64,000 bases of DNA from assembly GCA_963169345.1 (NCBI GenBank), contig CAUJCT010000002.1, positions 54,539 to 118,538 of the forward strand. The letters run 5' to 3'. The DNA comes from Bacteroidota bacterium. Lineage in GTDB: Bacteria > Bacteroidota > Bacteroidia > NS11-12g > UBA955. Each line of letters starts with the position of its first letter. The first letter of the stretch is position 1. Below the pieces are notes generated by a model. It made no database searches. It was not told the origin of the DNA and saw only the letters and a list, made by a program, of their open reading frames with translations. This document shows, one piece after another, positions 44,787-53,964 of the stretch. Both the position numbers and the translations under genes were made by a program.

Positions 44787-45650
44787 TCACTTGAGAATAT
44801 CATCCAGATTACTGCAGATGGTTTCGCTGATTTGATCAGTCGGCAAGTCATTGTCATCTCTGCCAAAAGGATCTTCAATTTCTTCAGCAATAAGCTCAAT
44901 ACTGCCAAAAATATAGAATAAAAGTGGTACAATCAAAACTGCCCAATAACCAAACTCCATAGCAAAACCAAAGGGCATACTGATGATATATATAAAAATG
45001 ATCTTCTTTAGGAATATACTGTACGAGTATGGAATTGGTGTTTTCTTGATACGTTCACAAGCTCCGATATTATCAGTGAATGATTGCAACTCACTGTTAA
45101 GAAACAGCAACTGTTCCTGAGTTATGACGCCAGTTTTTGTGAGTATGACAACTTCATTATAGATAAACTGCATAATTCTGTTTGGGACATGTGTATGCAT
45201 TGTCATGTCGGCTATTTCATATTTATCACATGCCTTTAACATTTCAGGATGTACCCCTTCCCTCAAATGTTCTTTAGAAGCCAGGACATAGTTTTGAATC
45301 AGGATTTTCAGTCGCTCTCTCTCTACGGGAGATTCAACCAAAGCTGATAATTTCAAAGCGAGATTTCTGGCATTGTTTACAAAACTACCCCATAAACGGC
45401 GACCTTCCCACCAACGGTCGTAAGCAGTGTTGGTTCTGAAAACCAATAACATTGACAATACAAAACCAACCAAAGCATGTATACTGGTTGTATTTTTATA
45501 ATGTAAATCAAATACCACCAATTCAAAATAAACTATCAGCCAGGTAAAAAACGCAATACCAAGAATTCCGGGTAACATCATTCGGAATGTATCGCTTTTC
45601 TGAAAGCTTAATATCAGTTTCCACCAATCTTTAGGATTATATATTACCAT
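44787..45650 (-). CDS. Bestrophin-family anion channel
   Basis: 287 residues from the ATG at 45650 (a longer frame opens at 45695). MVIYNPKDWWKLI is the classic start; membrane helices and the family motifs AYDRWWEGRRLWGSFVNNARNL and PLLFYIFGSIELIAEEIEDPFG follow, the latter near the C-terminus. Such proteins form Ca2+-independent or -dependent chloride/anion channels in bacteria. It is first in a likely operon with the LTA-synthase-like protein and the sensor pair. Confidence 0.93.
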   Translation of the reverse strand: MVIYNPKDWWKLILSFQKSDTFRMMLPGILGIAFFTWLIVYFELVVFDLHYKNTTSIHALVGFVLSMLLVFRTNTAYDRWWEGRRLWGSFVNNARNLALKLSALVESPVERERLKILIQNYVLASKEHLREGVHPEMLKACDKYEIADMTMHTHVPNRIMQFIYNEVVILTKTGVITQEQLLFLNSELQSFTDNIGACERIKKTPIPYSYSIFLKKIIFIYIISMPFGFAMEFGYWAVLIVPLLFYIFGSIELIAEEIEDPFGRDDNDLPTDQISETICSNLDDILK

Positions 45651-45845
45651 AAGTCTCTGCAAAAATGCAAACTTGAGTTGACATTGCGAAGACATTATTT
45701 TACAGACAGAAAATGCAGAAGCTGAAAGATAGACACTATCAGAAGCTATTTACATGAACAATTCCATTTAAACCTCTGAAATATATCCGATAAAATGTAT
45801 GAGTACTTGCTCTCAAGTTTTATTTTCAGTTCAGATTTAAAGAAT

Positions 45846-45853
45846 TAATTTTG
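45846..45853 (+). promoter_or_regulatory. -7 box for the ABC-F gene
   Basis: TAATTTTG, 7 bases before the ATG at 45861. No -33 TTG is in range. The leader would be only a few bases long. Confidence 0.45.
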
Positions 45854-45860
45854 CCAGTTC

Positions 45861-47741
45861 ATGAACTTACTTTCCGCAGACGGCATTTCCAAAGCTTATA
45901 CCGAACGTTGGCTTTTCAAAAACATCAGTTTTGGTTTGGCAAAAGGAGAAAAGCTGGCATTGGTTGGCAGTAACGGAACTGGCAAATCTACCCTTTTAAA
46001 AGTATTGGCAGGCTTTATAGAACCGGATGATGGCAAAGTAGCCAGAGCCAATGGCGTAAGTATTGGATATCTGCCTCAGGAGCCCGAACTTGAATCCGGA
46101 AAGTCTATTGAAGACAGTTTGTTTGGAGCAGACAATCCTGTTCTCAACCTGGTTAAGCGTTATGAAACCGCCATCAATGAGCCTGATTTCAATGCTGATG
46201 AAATGCAGAAAATGCTTGAGGACATGGATCGTTATGAGGCTTGGGATTTTGAGAAAAAAGCCCATCAGATTTTAGCCAAATTGGGCATAAAAGACCTGAA
46301 ACTTAAAAACGACAGTTTGAGTGGTGGACAGAAAAAACGCGTAGCATTGGCCCGACTCTTACTTCAAAATCCGGATATTTTAATTTTGGATGAGCCAACC
46401 AATCACCTCGACCTTCAGGCTATTGAATGGTTAGAGAATATCTTAAATGGCCATACCATTTCCCTTATTATGGTGACGCACGACCGCTATTTCCTGGACA
46501 ATGTTGCAACACAAATTCTGGAATTGGAAAAAGGTCGTATGTTCATACATCATGGCAACTATGCATTTTATCTCGAAAAAAAATCTCAGAGAGAAGCTGT
46601 AGAACAGGCAGAAGTAAGCAAAGCCAGAAACCTGCTCGTCAAAGAACTCGAATGGATGCGCCGCATGCCGAAAGCCAGAGGCACTAAATCAAAAAGTAGA
46701 ATTGAAGTCTATTACGATTTAAAAGAAGTGGCTAGCCGTGACCTCAGTCAAAAGGAACTGGAAATATCTGTTCAGGCCGTGCGATTGGGCAATAAAATCA
46801 TTGAAGCACATCACATATCCAAAAACTATGGGGATAAAGTCATAGTGGATGATTTTTCCTATATTTTTAAAAAGCGCGACAGAATAGGCATTGTAGGCCA
46901 AAATGGAACTGGTAAGTCGACTTTATTGAATATGCTGACGCACCAAATCCAGACAGATAAAGGAGAAGTCATTCATGGCAGTACATTGAAAATTGGTTAC
47001 TACACTCAGCACAGCGCCGACCTCGACAATAACAACCGCATCATAGATGAAGTCCGTCAAATTGCTGATTACGTCACTTTAGGCAATGGAGAAAGTATTC
47101 CCGTTTCCAAACTGCTTGACATGTTCTTGTTTCCACCGGCTATGCAATATACCCCCGTTTCTAAACTCAGCGGTGGTGAGAGAAGACGATTGCAATTGCT
47201 GAAAATACTGGTTACAAATCCAAACTTTTTAATACTCGATGAGCCTACAAACGATCTGGACATTGACACTCTGAATGTTCTTGAAGACTTTCTGTACAAC
47301 TTTGATGGCTGCTTACTACTGGTTAGTCACGATCGCTATTTTATGGACAAATTAGTTGACCATTTATTCGCTTTCGAGGGGCAGGGAAAAATCAGGGATT
47401 TCTATGGAAACTACACTGATTACAGAGAGTTGATGGATGCTCATGCAGAAGAAGAAACTCCTGAAAAAGCGAAGACAGAACCGGTTAAGGCCATAGTATC
47501 AGAAACTGCTATAAAAGCCGAAGTAAAAAGAAAACTAACATACAAGGAACAGCGCGAACTGGACACCCTGAATACTGAAATTGAATCTTTGGAAAACAGA
47601 AAAAAAGAACTTGATAATTTGATGAGCAGTGGCACTACAGATCACACTCAATTGCAAGCCTGGGCCGAAGAACTTCTAAAAATTAATGAAGATCTTGACT
47701 TGAAAGGAATGCGCTGGCTTGAATTGTCGGAACTGCTTTAA
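45861..47741 (+). CDS. ABC-F ATPase, Uup type
   Basis: 626 residues with two ATP-binding halves and no membrane part. First half: Walker A GSNGTGKST (36-44), signature SLSGGQKKRVALARLLL, Walker B DILILDEPTNHLDLQAIEWLE; second half: Walker A GQNGTGKST, LSGGERRRLQLLKIL, ILDEPTNDLDIDTLNVLEDFL. The C-terminal 80 residues are an acidic and lysine-rich coiled coil (KLTYKEQRELDTLNTEIESLENRKKELD), the Uup mark. Such proteins act on ribosomes or on DNA-branch structures. It has no antibiotic-resistance context. Confidence 0.92.
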   Translation: MNLLSADGISKAYTERWLFKNISFGLAKGEKLALVGSNGTGKSTLLKVLAGFIEPDDGKVARANGVSIGYLPQEPELESGKSIEDSLFGADNPVLNLVKRYETAINEPDFNADEMQKMLEDMDRYEAWDFEKKAHQILAKLGIKDLKLKNDSLSGGQKKRVALARLLLQNPDILILDEPTNHLDLQAIEWLENILNGHTISLIMVTHDRYFLDNVATQILELEKGRMFIHHGNYAFYLEKKSQREAVEQAEVSKARNLLVKELEWMRRMPKARGTKSKSRIEVYYDLKEVASRDLSQKELEISVQAVRLGNKIIEAHHISKNYGDKVIVDDFSYIFKKRDRIGIVGQNGTGKSTLLNMLTHQIQTDKGEVIHGSTLKIGYYTQHSADLDNNNRIIDEVRQIADYVTLGNGESIPVSKLLDMFLFPPAMQYTPVSKLSGGERRRLQLLKILVTNPNFLILDEPTNDLDIDTLNVLEDFLYNFDGCLLLVSHDRYFMDKLVDHLFAFEGQGKIRDFYGNYTDYRELMDAHAEEETPEKAKTEPVKAIVSETAIKAEVKRKLTYKEQRELDTLNTEIESLENRKKELDNLMSSGTTDHTQLQAWAEELLKINEDLDLKGMRWLELSELL

Positions 47742-47754
47742 TATCTAAAAATAC

Positions 47755-47762
47755 TATATTTG
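47755..47762 (+). promoter_or_regulatory. -7 box for the glycosyltransferase gene
   Basis: TATATTTG, just 4 bases before the GTG at 47767. Transcription from it would start at about the first codon, so this gene may be leaderless. The stop of the ABC-F gene is 13 bases upstream of the box. Confidence 0.55.
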
Positions 47763-47766
47763 TCCT

Positions 47767-48510
47767 GTGCGCATATCCGTTGTCATAATCGCAAAAAACG
47801 AAGCATTTAACTTGCGAAAATCGCTCCCTAAGCTGAGCTGGTGTGACGAGATAATTGTTGTGGACGACAACAGCACTGATGAAACAGTTGAAATTGCCAA
47901 ATCTTTTGCCTGTAAAATATGGACACGTCAATTTGATGGCTTTGGTACTCAAAAAAGATTTGCAGTATCTCAAGCTCAAAATGACTGGATACTAAACATT
48001 GATGCCGATGAAGTGCTGAGCGATGAACTTATACAGGAAATCCGGAATATTAAAGACGGACTGGAAATAAGAGCTTATGAGATACCTGTTCGACATGTCT
48101 TCTTAGGTAAAGTTTTCAAGTATGGCAAAGAAAGTCGCTACAAACATCTTCGACTGTTTAACCGTTTGTATGGTAACTTCGATGAGGCAACTGTACATGA
48201 AAAAGTACATATCGATGGCAAGATTTCTGAACTCAAAGGTCTTATTATGCACCACAGCTACAGAGACCTTGAACACTATTTTGAAAAGTTTAATAAATAT
48301 ACAGAAATAGGCGCAGAAAAATTATTTAAAAAAGGGAAAAACCGAAGTCTTATTTCATGTCTTGCAAGTTTTCCGGTTTACTTTTTTAAACACTATGTAA
48401 TATACCGCAATTTTATGAATGGCTGGCAAGGACTTGTATGGTCTTATTTAAATGCCTGGTACCACACCGTTAAATATCTGAAATTGTACGCCAAAAAACA
48501 TCCTTTATGA
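47767..48510 (+). CDS. Family 2 glycosyltransferase, WaaE/KdtX-like
   Basis: 247 residues from a GTG. MRISVVIIAKNEAFNLRKSLPKLSW and VVDDNSTDETVEIAK are the GT2 nucleotide-sugar motifs, NIDADEVLS the DxD site (about 79-83), and the layout (CDEIIVVDD, QKRFAVSQAQNDWILNIDADE, MHHSYRDLEHYFEKFNKYTE) resembles lipopolysaccharide-core glucosyltransferases of the WaaE/KdtX type. Its ATGA end overlaps the deacetylase start by 4 bases, so the two form an envelope-sugar pair. Confidence 0.9.
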   Translation: MRISVVIIAKNEAFNLRKSLPKLSWCDEIIVVDDNSTDETVEIAKSFACKIWTRQFDGFGTQKRFAVSQAQNDWILNIDADEVLSDELIQEIRNIKDGLEIRAYEIPVRHVFLGKVFKYGKESRYKHLRLFNRLYGNFDEATVHEKVHIDGKISELKGLIMHHSYRDLEHYFEKFNKYTEIGAEKLFKKGKNRSLISCLASFPVYFFKHYVIYRNFMNGWQGLVWSYLNAWYHTVKYLKLYAKKHPL

Positions 48511-49220
48511 GCAGTTTAAGGGTTTTTATGTACCATAAAGTTAGTCAGGAAAACAGCGATTTCCTCACTGTTAAATCCTCCGACTTTGAACAACAAATGG
48601 CTTTTATAAAAAGTCGATTTAATGTCATCAGTTTAAAAGACATGCTGAATGCTTTGCAAAATGGCAAAGAATTACCCGGTAGAGCGGCGCTAATCACTTT
48701 TGATGACGGTTATTTAAACAACTACGAATTGGCCTACCCTGTCTTAAAAAATCTGGAATTGCCGTTTACAGTATTTCTGGTAGGAAAATATGTAGGACAA
48801 ACAGTGGAACACGATGGACTTGAACAAACTTTCATGTCAGTCGAAAATTTGAAGTATATGCAGCCATTAGGTAGCTATGCTTACCATGGACTTGGACACG
48901 AAAACATCATGGATCTCGACGAATCTGTCTGGGAAGCCTATATCACAAATACAATTCAACATTTCAACGAAACCCAACTTGAGATGTTACCTTGCTGGGC
49001 CTACACGTATGGAGCCTATCCACGCAAGTCGAAAGACAAGATGAAAAAATTAAAGGAGATTATGGAGACAGCGGGTATACGATGTGCATTCAGAATTGGC
49101 AACAGGATCAATTCCTTGCCATTAAGGCAGCCTTATAAAATCCAGAGGATAGATGTTCGGGGCGACCAGCCATATTGGAAATTTAAATTAAAATCCTGGC
49201 TAGGTAAACTTTCGGTATAA
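48507..49220 (+). CDS. Polysaccharide deacetylase (CE4-like)
   Basis: 237 residues. ALITFDDGYLNNYELAYPVL holds the catalytic Asp pair (66-67) and AYHGLGHENI the zinc His (127, 131) of the NodB/CE4 fold. No signal peptide, so it acts in the cytoplasm or at the inner face. Its link with the glycosyltransferase suggests removal of acetyl groups on an N-acetylated sugar in core or surface glycan synthesis. It overlaps the transferase by 4 bases. Confidence 0.9.
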   Translation: MSSLRVFMYHKVSQENSDFLTVKSSDFEQQMAFIKSRFNVISLKDMLNALQNGKELPGRAALITFDDGYLNNYELAYPVLKNLELPFTVFLVGKYVGQTVEHDGLEQTFMSVENLKYMQPLGSYAYHGLGHENIMDLDESVWEAYITNTIQHFNETQLEMLPCWAYTYGAYPRKSKDKMKKLKEIMETAGIRCAFRIGNRINSLPLRQPYKIQRIDVRGDQPYWKFKLKSWLGKLSV

Positions 49221-49362
49221 TTTACCCATATCGCATATCTTGTTGATTATTTGATAGTTGCAATTTTTAAAATCGGTTTTTCTCGACCAAAATGGGTTTA
49301 AACGGTATAAAAACAAGGGTAAACAGAAAAAAACTTTGATTTTTTTGCAGCGAATAAACTCT

Positions 49363-49370
49363 TAACTTTG
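49363..49370 (+). promoter_or_regulatory. -7 box for the ECF sigma gene
   Basis: TAACTTTG, 23 bases before the ATG at 49394. TTG trinucleotides at 49345 and 49336 give spacers of 15 and 24 bases, neither ideal. The leader also holds an ATACTTGT-free inverted TATCAGTGATA at 49380-49390. Confidence 0.45.
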
Positions 49371-49393
49371 TCTAAGTTGTATCAGTGATACTA

Positions 49394-49954
49394 ATGTTCG
49401 CAGAAAAGCAGGTTATAGAAGGTTGCATAAATGGCGATAGACTCGCACAGGAAGCCTTGTATAATCGTTTTGCGGGAAAGATGATGGCAGTTAGTAAACG
49501 ATACCTTAAAGACCTTGAAACAGCAGAAGATGCGTTTCAGGAAGCTTTTGTGAAAGTGTACAACAATTTAAAAAATTTTACTTTCCAAAGCAGTTTAGAG
49601 ACCTGGATGACCAGAATCTTCATTAACGAATCCATCAACAAATTAAGATCACTGAAACGTTTGGCCCTGCAAGTCAATATTGACGACCAGACCAAGCAAT
49701 TTGCAGAAAACAGTTATGACGATGCTCCTGAGAAATTTGATGCCGAGCTGGTTATGATGTTACTGGAAAAATTGCCGGAGAACTACAAAATTGTCTTGAT
49801 GATGTATGCCATAGATGGCTACAGTCACAAGGAAATAGCTGAAAAGCTTAATATGCCTGAAAGCACTTCCAGAAGTTCTCTGACAAGAGCTAGAAGCCTA
49901 TTATCGCAACTGTATAATAACGAACAAAAAAAACATGAGTCCAGAAGAATTTGA
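49394..49954 (+). CDS. ECF-type RNA polymerase sigma factor
   Basis: 186 residues from the ATG at 49394 (a GTG at 49385 is in frame). Region 2 is AEDAFQEAFVKVYNNLKNFTFQSSLETWMTRIFINE with the DNA-melting Trp, and region 4 is LPENYKIVLMMYAIDGYSHKEIAEKLNMPESTSRSSLTRARSLL. It directs polymerase to a special promoter set. It overlaps the next gene by 20 bases, the hallmark of a sigma/anti-sigma pair. Its promoter looks sigma-70 type (Bacteroidota TAnnTTTG), with no obvious self-recognition sequence. Confidence 0.95.
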   Translation: MFAEKQVIEGCINGDRLAQEALYNRFAGKMMAVSKRYLKDLETAEDAFQEAFVKVYNNLKNFTFQSSLETWMTRIFINESINKLRSLKRLALQVNIDDQTKQFAENSYDDAPEKFDAELVMMLLEKLPENYKIVLMMYAIDGYSHKEIAEKLNMPESTSRSSLTRARSLLSQLYNNEQKKHESRRI

Positions 49955-51482
49955 CAACAGATTAAGGTCAACTTTCAAAGATGAATATCTGCCACCACGG
50001 GAGCATTTGTGGCAGAACATCAACACGCGCCTTGAACAACCCCAAGGTATCGGTACCAATTGGCATTGGCTGGCTCCCGTAGTAATAACTGTCATCGCAG
50101 GTATTGCCTGGCTGACTTATTCCAATGTTAAGCAAACTAAATCCGACAACTCCTATGTTGTTGCAGAAACTACTGTTACTAATCCTAATTCAGTTGATGC
50201 CTCTGCTCCAGCTTCATCTGAGAATAACACAAAAAATCCTGCTACACCTAATGAAACTGGTGTTAAGAACAATAACAATTCAGCCTCTGCCTCAATTGCT
50301 GACAATAAAGGCAAATTGAATACTACTGCAGAAAGCTACACTAAAAATCAATCAGGTCAAAAAACATCAGGTTCTGATGATCAGTCCAGAAATATCGGAT
50401 TTAATACGCAGTCTGTAAATAGAACAGGTGGCAGCGATGCTCACTTCTCAAATTCTGGTGACAATTCAGATATTGCCAATAACCATAACCAGTCAAGCGG
50501 AAATGGCGGCAACAGCAATTCTGGAGCTAACAGTACTTATACTGACAATACTGTATCTTCATCAAATAATACAGGCAACAACTCACAAGTTGAAGAGGAT
50601 ATTTTCTCCAATTTGAAACTCAGTTTTTTCAAAAAATTTGGATTTAATTTCCATCTAGAAGCCAATGATGCAATTAGATTGTCATTTACCAAACGACCAG
50701 AAGTTAAGCCAGCTGCAATGGATAAAGTTTACTATGCCGGTAATTTCGAAAACAACAAACACTGGATTAATTTCGGTATAGGTGCAATAAGAGCTTATAA
50801 TTCTTTTGACGGTTACATAGACCCAACCTACACTGTTCACAAAGATTTATGGAGCAAACGCGATAAACTCACTAACAGAGGCGCTGGTTTTAATGCCTTC
50901 CTCACTTATCAAAGTAAATTTGCCTTCAAAGGTCGTTTGTCCTACGAAACTGGATTCAATTTCACTTCTCGTTCTGAAGACATAAAATTAAACGAGTATT
51001 CAAGAGATATAGCCTATCGTTCAGGAGATACCATTAAGCAATATCAACAAGTGGATTTGTGGACAATTGCACCAGGTGGCGATACCAACTGGTACAATCT
51101 TGAAACTCCATTTGTATTGGTTTCAAAAAACAGATATTATGTGGTAACCATTCCTGTTAAATTGAATTACGAACAACCAATCAGCAAACATTCTTTCGTA
51201 GCTTTTGGTGTAGGTGGCGGCGTATCCTTTATAAGTACAAGAAAATCCAAACATCTTGACTTAGTCCATGAAAATGAATTTGATGCCAAATATACAAATC
51301 AGGTAAAGGCCTCATTTAATAGTATGGTATCCTTGTATACCAATTTCAACAGTCTTGGTCAATTGGGCATTTACTGTGGTTATCAGATGTACATAGGTTC
51401 ATTTAAACTGAATGATCAGTATGGCATTAAAATGAGCGACCTGCAATATGGGTTTACGTTCAGAAGACCCCTCAATTTGTAG
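49935..51482 (+). CDS. Envelope-spanning protein: anti-sigma-like N-terminus, helix, linker, barrel-like C-terminus
   Basis: 515 residues. Residues 1-35 (MSPEEFDNRLRSTFKDEYLPPREHLWQNI) fit the short cytoplasmic heads of Bacteroidota anti-sigma factors; one membrane helix lies at about 44-62; residues 63-215 are a Ser/Asn/Thr-rich linker; 216-515 are strand-rich with Tyr/Phe pairs (NRYYVVTIPVKLNYEQPISKHSF, LGQLGIYCGYQMYIGSF) and a C-terminal Phe region typical of PorT-like outer-membrane barrels. If correct, one chain reaches from cytoplasm to outer membrane. Its start overlaps the sigma gene by 20 bases. The anti-sigma role is an inference from position and head sequence. Confidence 0.75.
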   Translation: MSPEEFDNRLRSTFKDEYLPPREHLWQNINTRLEQPQGIGTNWHWLAPVVITVIAGIAWLTYSNVKQTKSDNSYVVAETTVTNPNSVDASAPASSENNTKNPATPNETGVKNNNNSASASIADNKGKLNTTAESYTKNQSGQKTSGSDDQSRNIGFNTQSVNRTGGSDAHFSNSGDNSDIANNHNQSSGNGGNSNSGANSTYTDNTVSSSNNTGNNSQVEEDIFSNLKLSFFKKFGFNFHLEANDAIRLSFTKRPEVKPAAMDKVYYAGNFENNKHWINFGIGAIRAYNSFDGYIDPTYTVHKDLWSKRDKLTNRGAGFNAFLTYQSKFAFKGRLSYETGFNFTSRSEDIKLNEYSRDIAYRSGDTIKQYQQVDLWTIAPGGDTNWYNLETPFVLVSKNRYYVVTIPVKLNYEQPISKHSFVAFGVGGGVSFISTRKSKHLDLVHENEFDAKYTNQVKASFNSMVSLYTNFNSLGQLGIYCGYQMYIGSFKLNDQYGIKMSDLQYGFTFRRPLNL

Positions 51483-51567
51483 CGAACTAATAAATATATA
51501 TATGGTCAACTTATTTGACCTGAATTGTTAAAAGTGCCTTTATACATGTGTGTTGATTGAACGAATT

Positions 51568-51594
51568 ATGCCGGATACATTCCGGCATTTTCTA
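51568..51594 (+). terminator. Terminator of the sigma-linked gene
   Basis: ATGCCGGA (51568-51575) pairs with TCCGGCAT (51581-51588) across loop TACAT, followed by TTTTCT. The arm is the mirror image of the terminator at 51597-51621. Confidence 0.75.
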
Positions 51595-51596
51595 TA

Positions 51597-51621
51597 TAAA
51601 AAAAGCCGGAATGTATCCGGC
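51597..51621 (-). terminator. Terminator of the UDP-xylose synthase gene
   Basis: On the minus strand GCCGGA-TACAT-TCCGGC is followed by seven T. Its sequence is the exact reverse complement of the core of the plus-strand terminator (51570-51586). Confidence 0.8.
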
Positions 51622-51650
51622 CTTCTTGTATCTGATGCTTGTTATATTGC

Positions 51651-52640
51651 TTAATTTTTCTTTGAAAAATGCCTGCCATGTGGCTCTTCATACAAGCGTT
51701 CACTAGGCAAAGATTTAAAATACTCATAAGTAATTTTCAATCCTTCTTCTCTGCTAACCTTAGGCTCCCATCCTAAAATAGACTTAGCCTTAGTGATATC
51801 AGGTTGTCTTTGCTTTGGATCATCTGTTGGCAAAGGCTTAAATATAACTTTCTGATTGGTACCGGTTAATTTAATAATCTCCTGAGCAAAATCGTTAATG
51901 GTGATTTCGCTTGGATTACCAATATTGACAGGAGTTGGACAATCGCTCAATAACAATCTGTATATACCTTCAATCAAATCATCCACATAGCAGAAAGATC
52001 TGGTTTGAGTACCATCACCAAATGCAGTGAGGTCTTCACCTCTCAAAGCTTGCCCGATAAATGCAGGCAAAACACGACCATCATTCAGACGCATTCTTGG
52101 TCCATAAGTATTAAAAATTCTTACTATACGAGTCTCCAGGTTGTGATAAGTATGATAAGCCATTGTCATTGCCTCCTGGAATCTCTTCGCTTCGTCGTAG
52201 ACACCGCGAGGACCAACAGGATTGACATTACCCCAATAATCTTCATTCTGAGGATGCACCTGAGGGTCACCATACACTTCGCTGGTAGACGCCACTAAAA
52301 TTCTGGCTTTTTTAGCCAACGCCAATCCTAGTAAATTATGTGTCCCTAATGACCCCACTTTTAGAGTTTGTATAGGTATTTTCAAATAATCTATTGGGCT
52401 GGCAGGTGAAGCAAAATGAAGGATATAATGTAATTCCCCCGGCACATGCACAAACTTGGAAACATCGTGGTGATAGAATTCGAAGTTGGGCAATTTAAAT
52501 AAATGCTCAATATTGCGTAAATCACCAGTGATGAGGTTATCCATACCTATGACATGTGCACCTTCCTTGATAAATCTGTCGCAAAGGTGCGAACCTAAAA
52601 AGCCTGCGGCTCCTGTAATTAATACTCTTTTTCCTTTCAT
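51651..52640 (-). CDS. UDP-glucuronate decarboxylase (UDP-xylose synthase)
   Basis: 329 residues, a short-chain dehydrogenase-type enzyme that turns UDP-glucuronate into UDP-xylose. NAD site [10 protein letters not shown] (10-19), [37 protein letters not shown] with the catalytic Tyr148/Lys152 and Ser/Glu partners is the UXS signature. It lies 1 base after the UDP-glucose dehydrogenase stop, so the two likely make UDP-xylose from UDP-glucose in one transcript. Confidence 0.93.
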   Translation of the reverse strand: MKGKRVLITGAAGFLGSHLCDRFIKEGAHVIGMDNLITGDLRNIEHLFKLPNFEFYHHDVSKFVHVPGELHYILHFASPASPIDYLKIPIQTLKVGSLGTHNLLGLALAKKARILVASTSEVYGDPQVHPQNEDYWGNVNPVGPRGVYDEAKRFQEAMTMAYHTYHNLETRIVRIFNTYGPRMRLNDGRVLPAFIGQALRGEDLTAFGDGTQTRSFCYVDDLIEGIYRLLLSDCPTPVNIGNPSEITINDFAQEIIKLTGTNQKVIFKPLPTDDPKQRQPDITKAKSILGWEPKVSREEGLKITYEYFKSLPSERLYEEPHGRHFSKKN

Positions 52641-52641
52641 A

Positions 52642-53964
52642 TTAATGGATGATTTCGCGACCTATACATTCGTAATGGAATCCTTTGGCTTTCATTTCCT
52701 CAGGTTCGTAAATATTTCTGCCATCAAACAAAGCTTTTTGCTTTAATTTTGACGCTATCAATTCAAAATCCGGTGATCTGAATTCAGGCCATTCTGTCAC
52801 TACTACCAGAGCGTCGGCGCCTTCTAAAACATCGTATTGCTCTTTGGCGTAGTCAATTCTGGAACCTAATATTCTTTCAGCTTCGTGCATAGCAACCGGG
52901 TCGTAAGCATTTACAGTAGCACCTTCAGCTAATAACTGATCGATTAGCACCAAACTCGGAGCTTCGCGCATATCATCTGTTTTTGGTTTAAAAGACAAGC
53001 CCCACAATGCAATGCGCTTACCACTTAAACTTCCAAAATGCATTTTCAGTTTGTGATACATACGCGCTTTTTGAGCATCATTTACACTTTCAACAGCTTT
53101 TAAAACCTGCATAGTGTATCCATTTTCATCCGCTGTTTTAATGAGGGCCTTCACATCTTTTGGAAAACATGAACCGCCATAACCTATTCCAGGATAAATA
53201 AACTTGTGTCCTATACGTGAATCGCTACCTATACCCTTGCGTACTGCATTGACATCAGCACCCATTATCTCGCAAAGGTTGGCAATATCATTCATAAAAC
53301 TGATCTTGGTAGCAAGCATGCTGTTCGCAGCGTACTTGGTCATTTCAGCACTTGGAATATCCATAAAGATGCAAGGATGACCATTCAATAAAAACGGTTT
53401 GTACAAGCGACTCATAACCTCCTCAGCTCTTTCTGATTCAATTCCTATTACTATGCGGTCAGGCTTCATAAAATCTTCAATAGCCGCACCTTCCTTCAAG
53501 AATTCAGGATTGCTGGCCACATCAAAATCCATACTGATATTGCGCATAGCTATGGCATCTGTTAATGCTTTCTTTACTTTCTTAGCTGTACCCACCGGAA
53601 CAGTACTCTTGGTAACTACAACCATGTAATGATTCATGTTTAAACCAATCTCTGTTGCTACTCCGAGAACATACTTCAAATCTGCACTACCATCTTCGTC
53701 CGGAGGCGTACCAACTGCGATAAATACAGCTTCACATCCCTGAATGCTCTCAGATAAATTGGTAGAAAAATTTAAACGCCCTTTTGAGTGATTGCGTTTT
53801 ACCATTTCGTCGAGACCCGGTTCGTAAATTGGCAATATGCCATTCTTCAGATTCTCGATTTTCTTTTGGTCTATGTCTATACATACGACATTCAGACCGA
53901 CTTCGGCGAAGCAAGTGCCTGTTACCAGACCAACATACCCCGTGCCTACAACTGCTATTTTCAT
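52642..53964 (-). CDS. UDP-glucose 6-dehydrogenase
   Basis: 440 residues from the ATG at 53964 (a longer frame opens at 54060 but lies within the aminotransferase gene). It oxidises UDP-glucose to UDP-glucuronate. NAD site [17 protein letters not shown]; catalytic Cys266 in [36 protein letters not shown]. It overlaps the DegT stop by 4 bases and precedes the xylose synthase; together they supply UDP-glucuronate and UDP-xylose to surface glycans. Confidence 0.95.
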   Translation of the reverse strand: MKIAVVGTGYVGLVTGTCFAEVGLNVVCIDIDQKKIENLKNGILPIYEPGLDEMVKRNHSKGRLNFSTNLSESIQGCEAVFIAVGTPPDEDGSADLKYVLGVATEIGLNMNHYMVVVTKSTVPVGTAKKVKKALTDAIAMRNISMDFDVASNPEFLKEGAAIEDFMKPDRIVIGIESERAEEVMSRLYKPFLLNGHPCIFMDIPSAEMTKYAANSMLATKISFMNDIANLCEIMGADVNAVRKGIGSDSRIGHKFIYPGIGYGGSCFPKDVKALIKTADENGYTMQVLKAVESVNDAQKARMYHKLKMHFGSLSGKRIALWGLSFKPKTDDMREAPSLVLIDQLLAEGATVNAYDPVAMHEAERILGSRIDYAKEQYDVLEGADALVVVTEWPEFRSPDFELIASKLKQKALFDGRNIYEPEEMKAKGFHYECIGREIIH

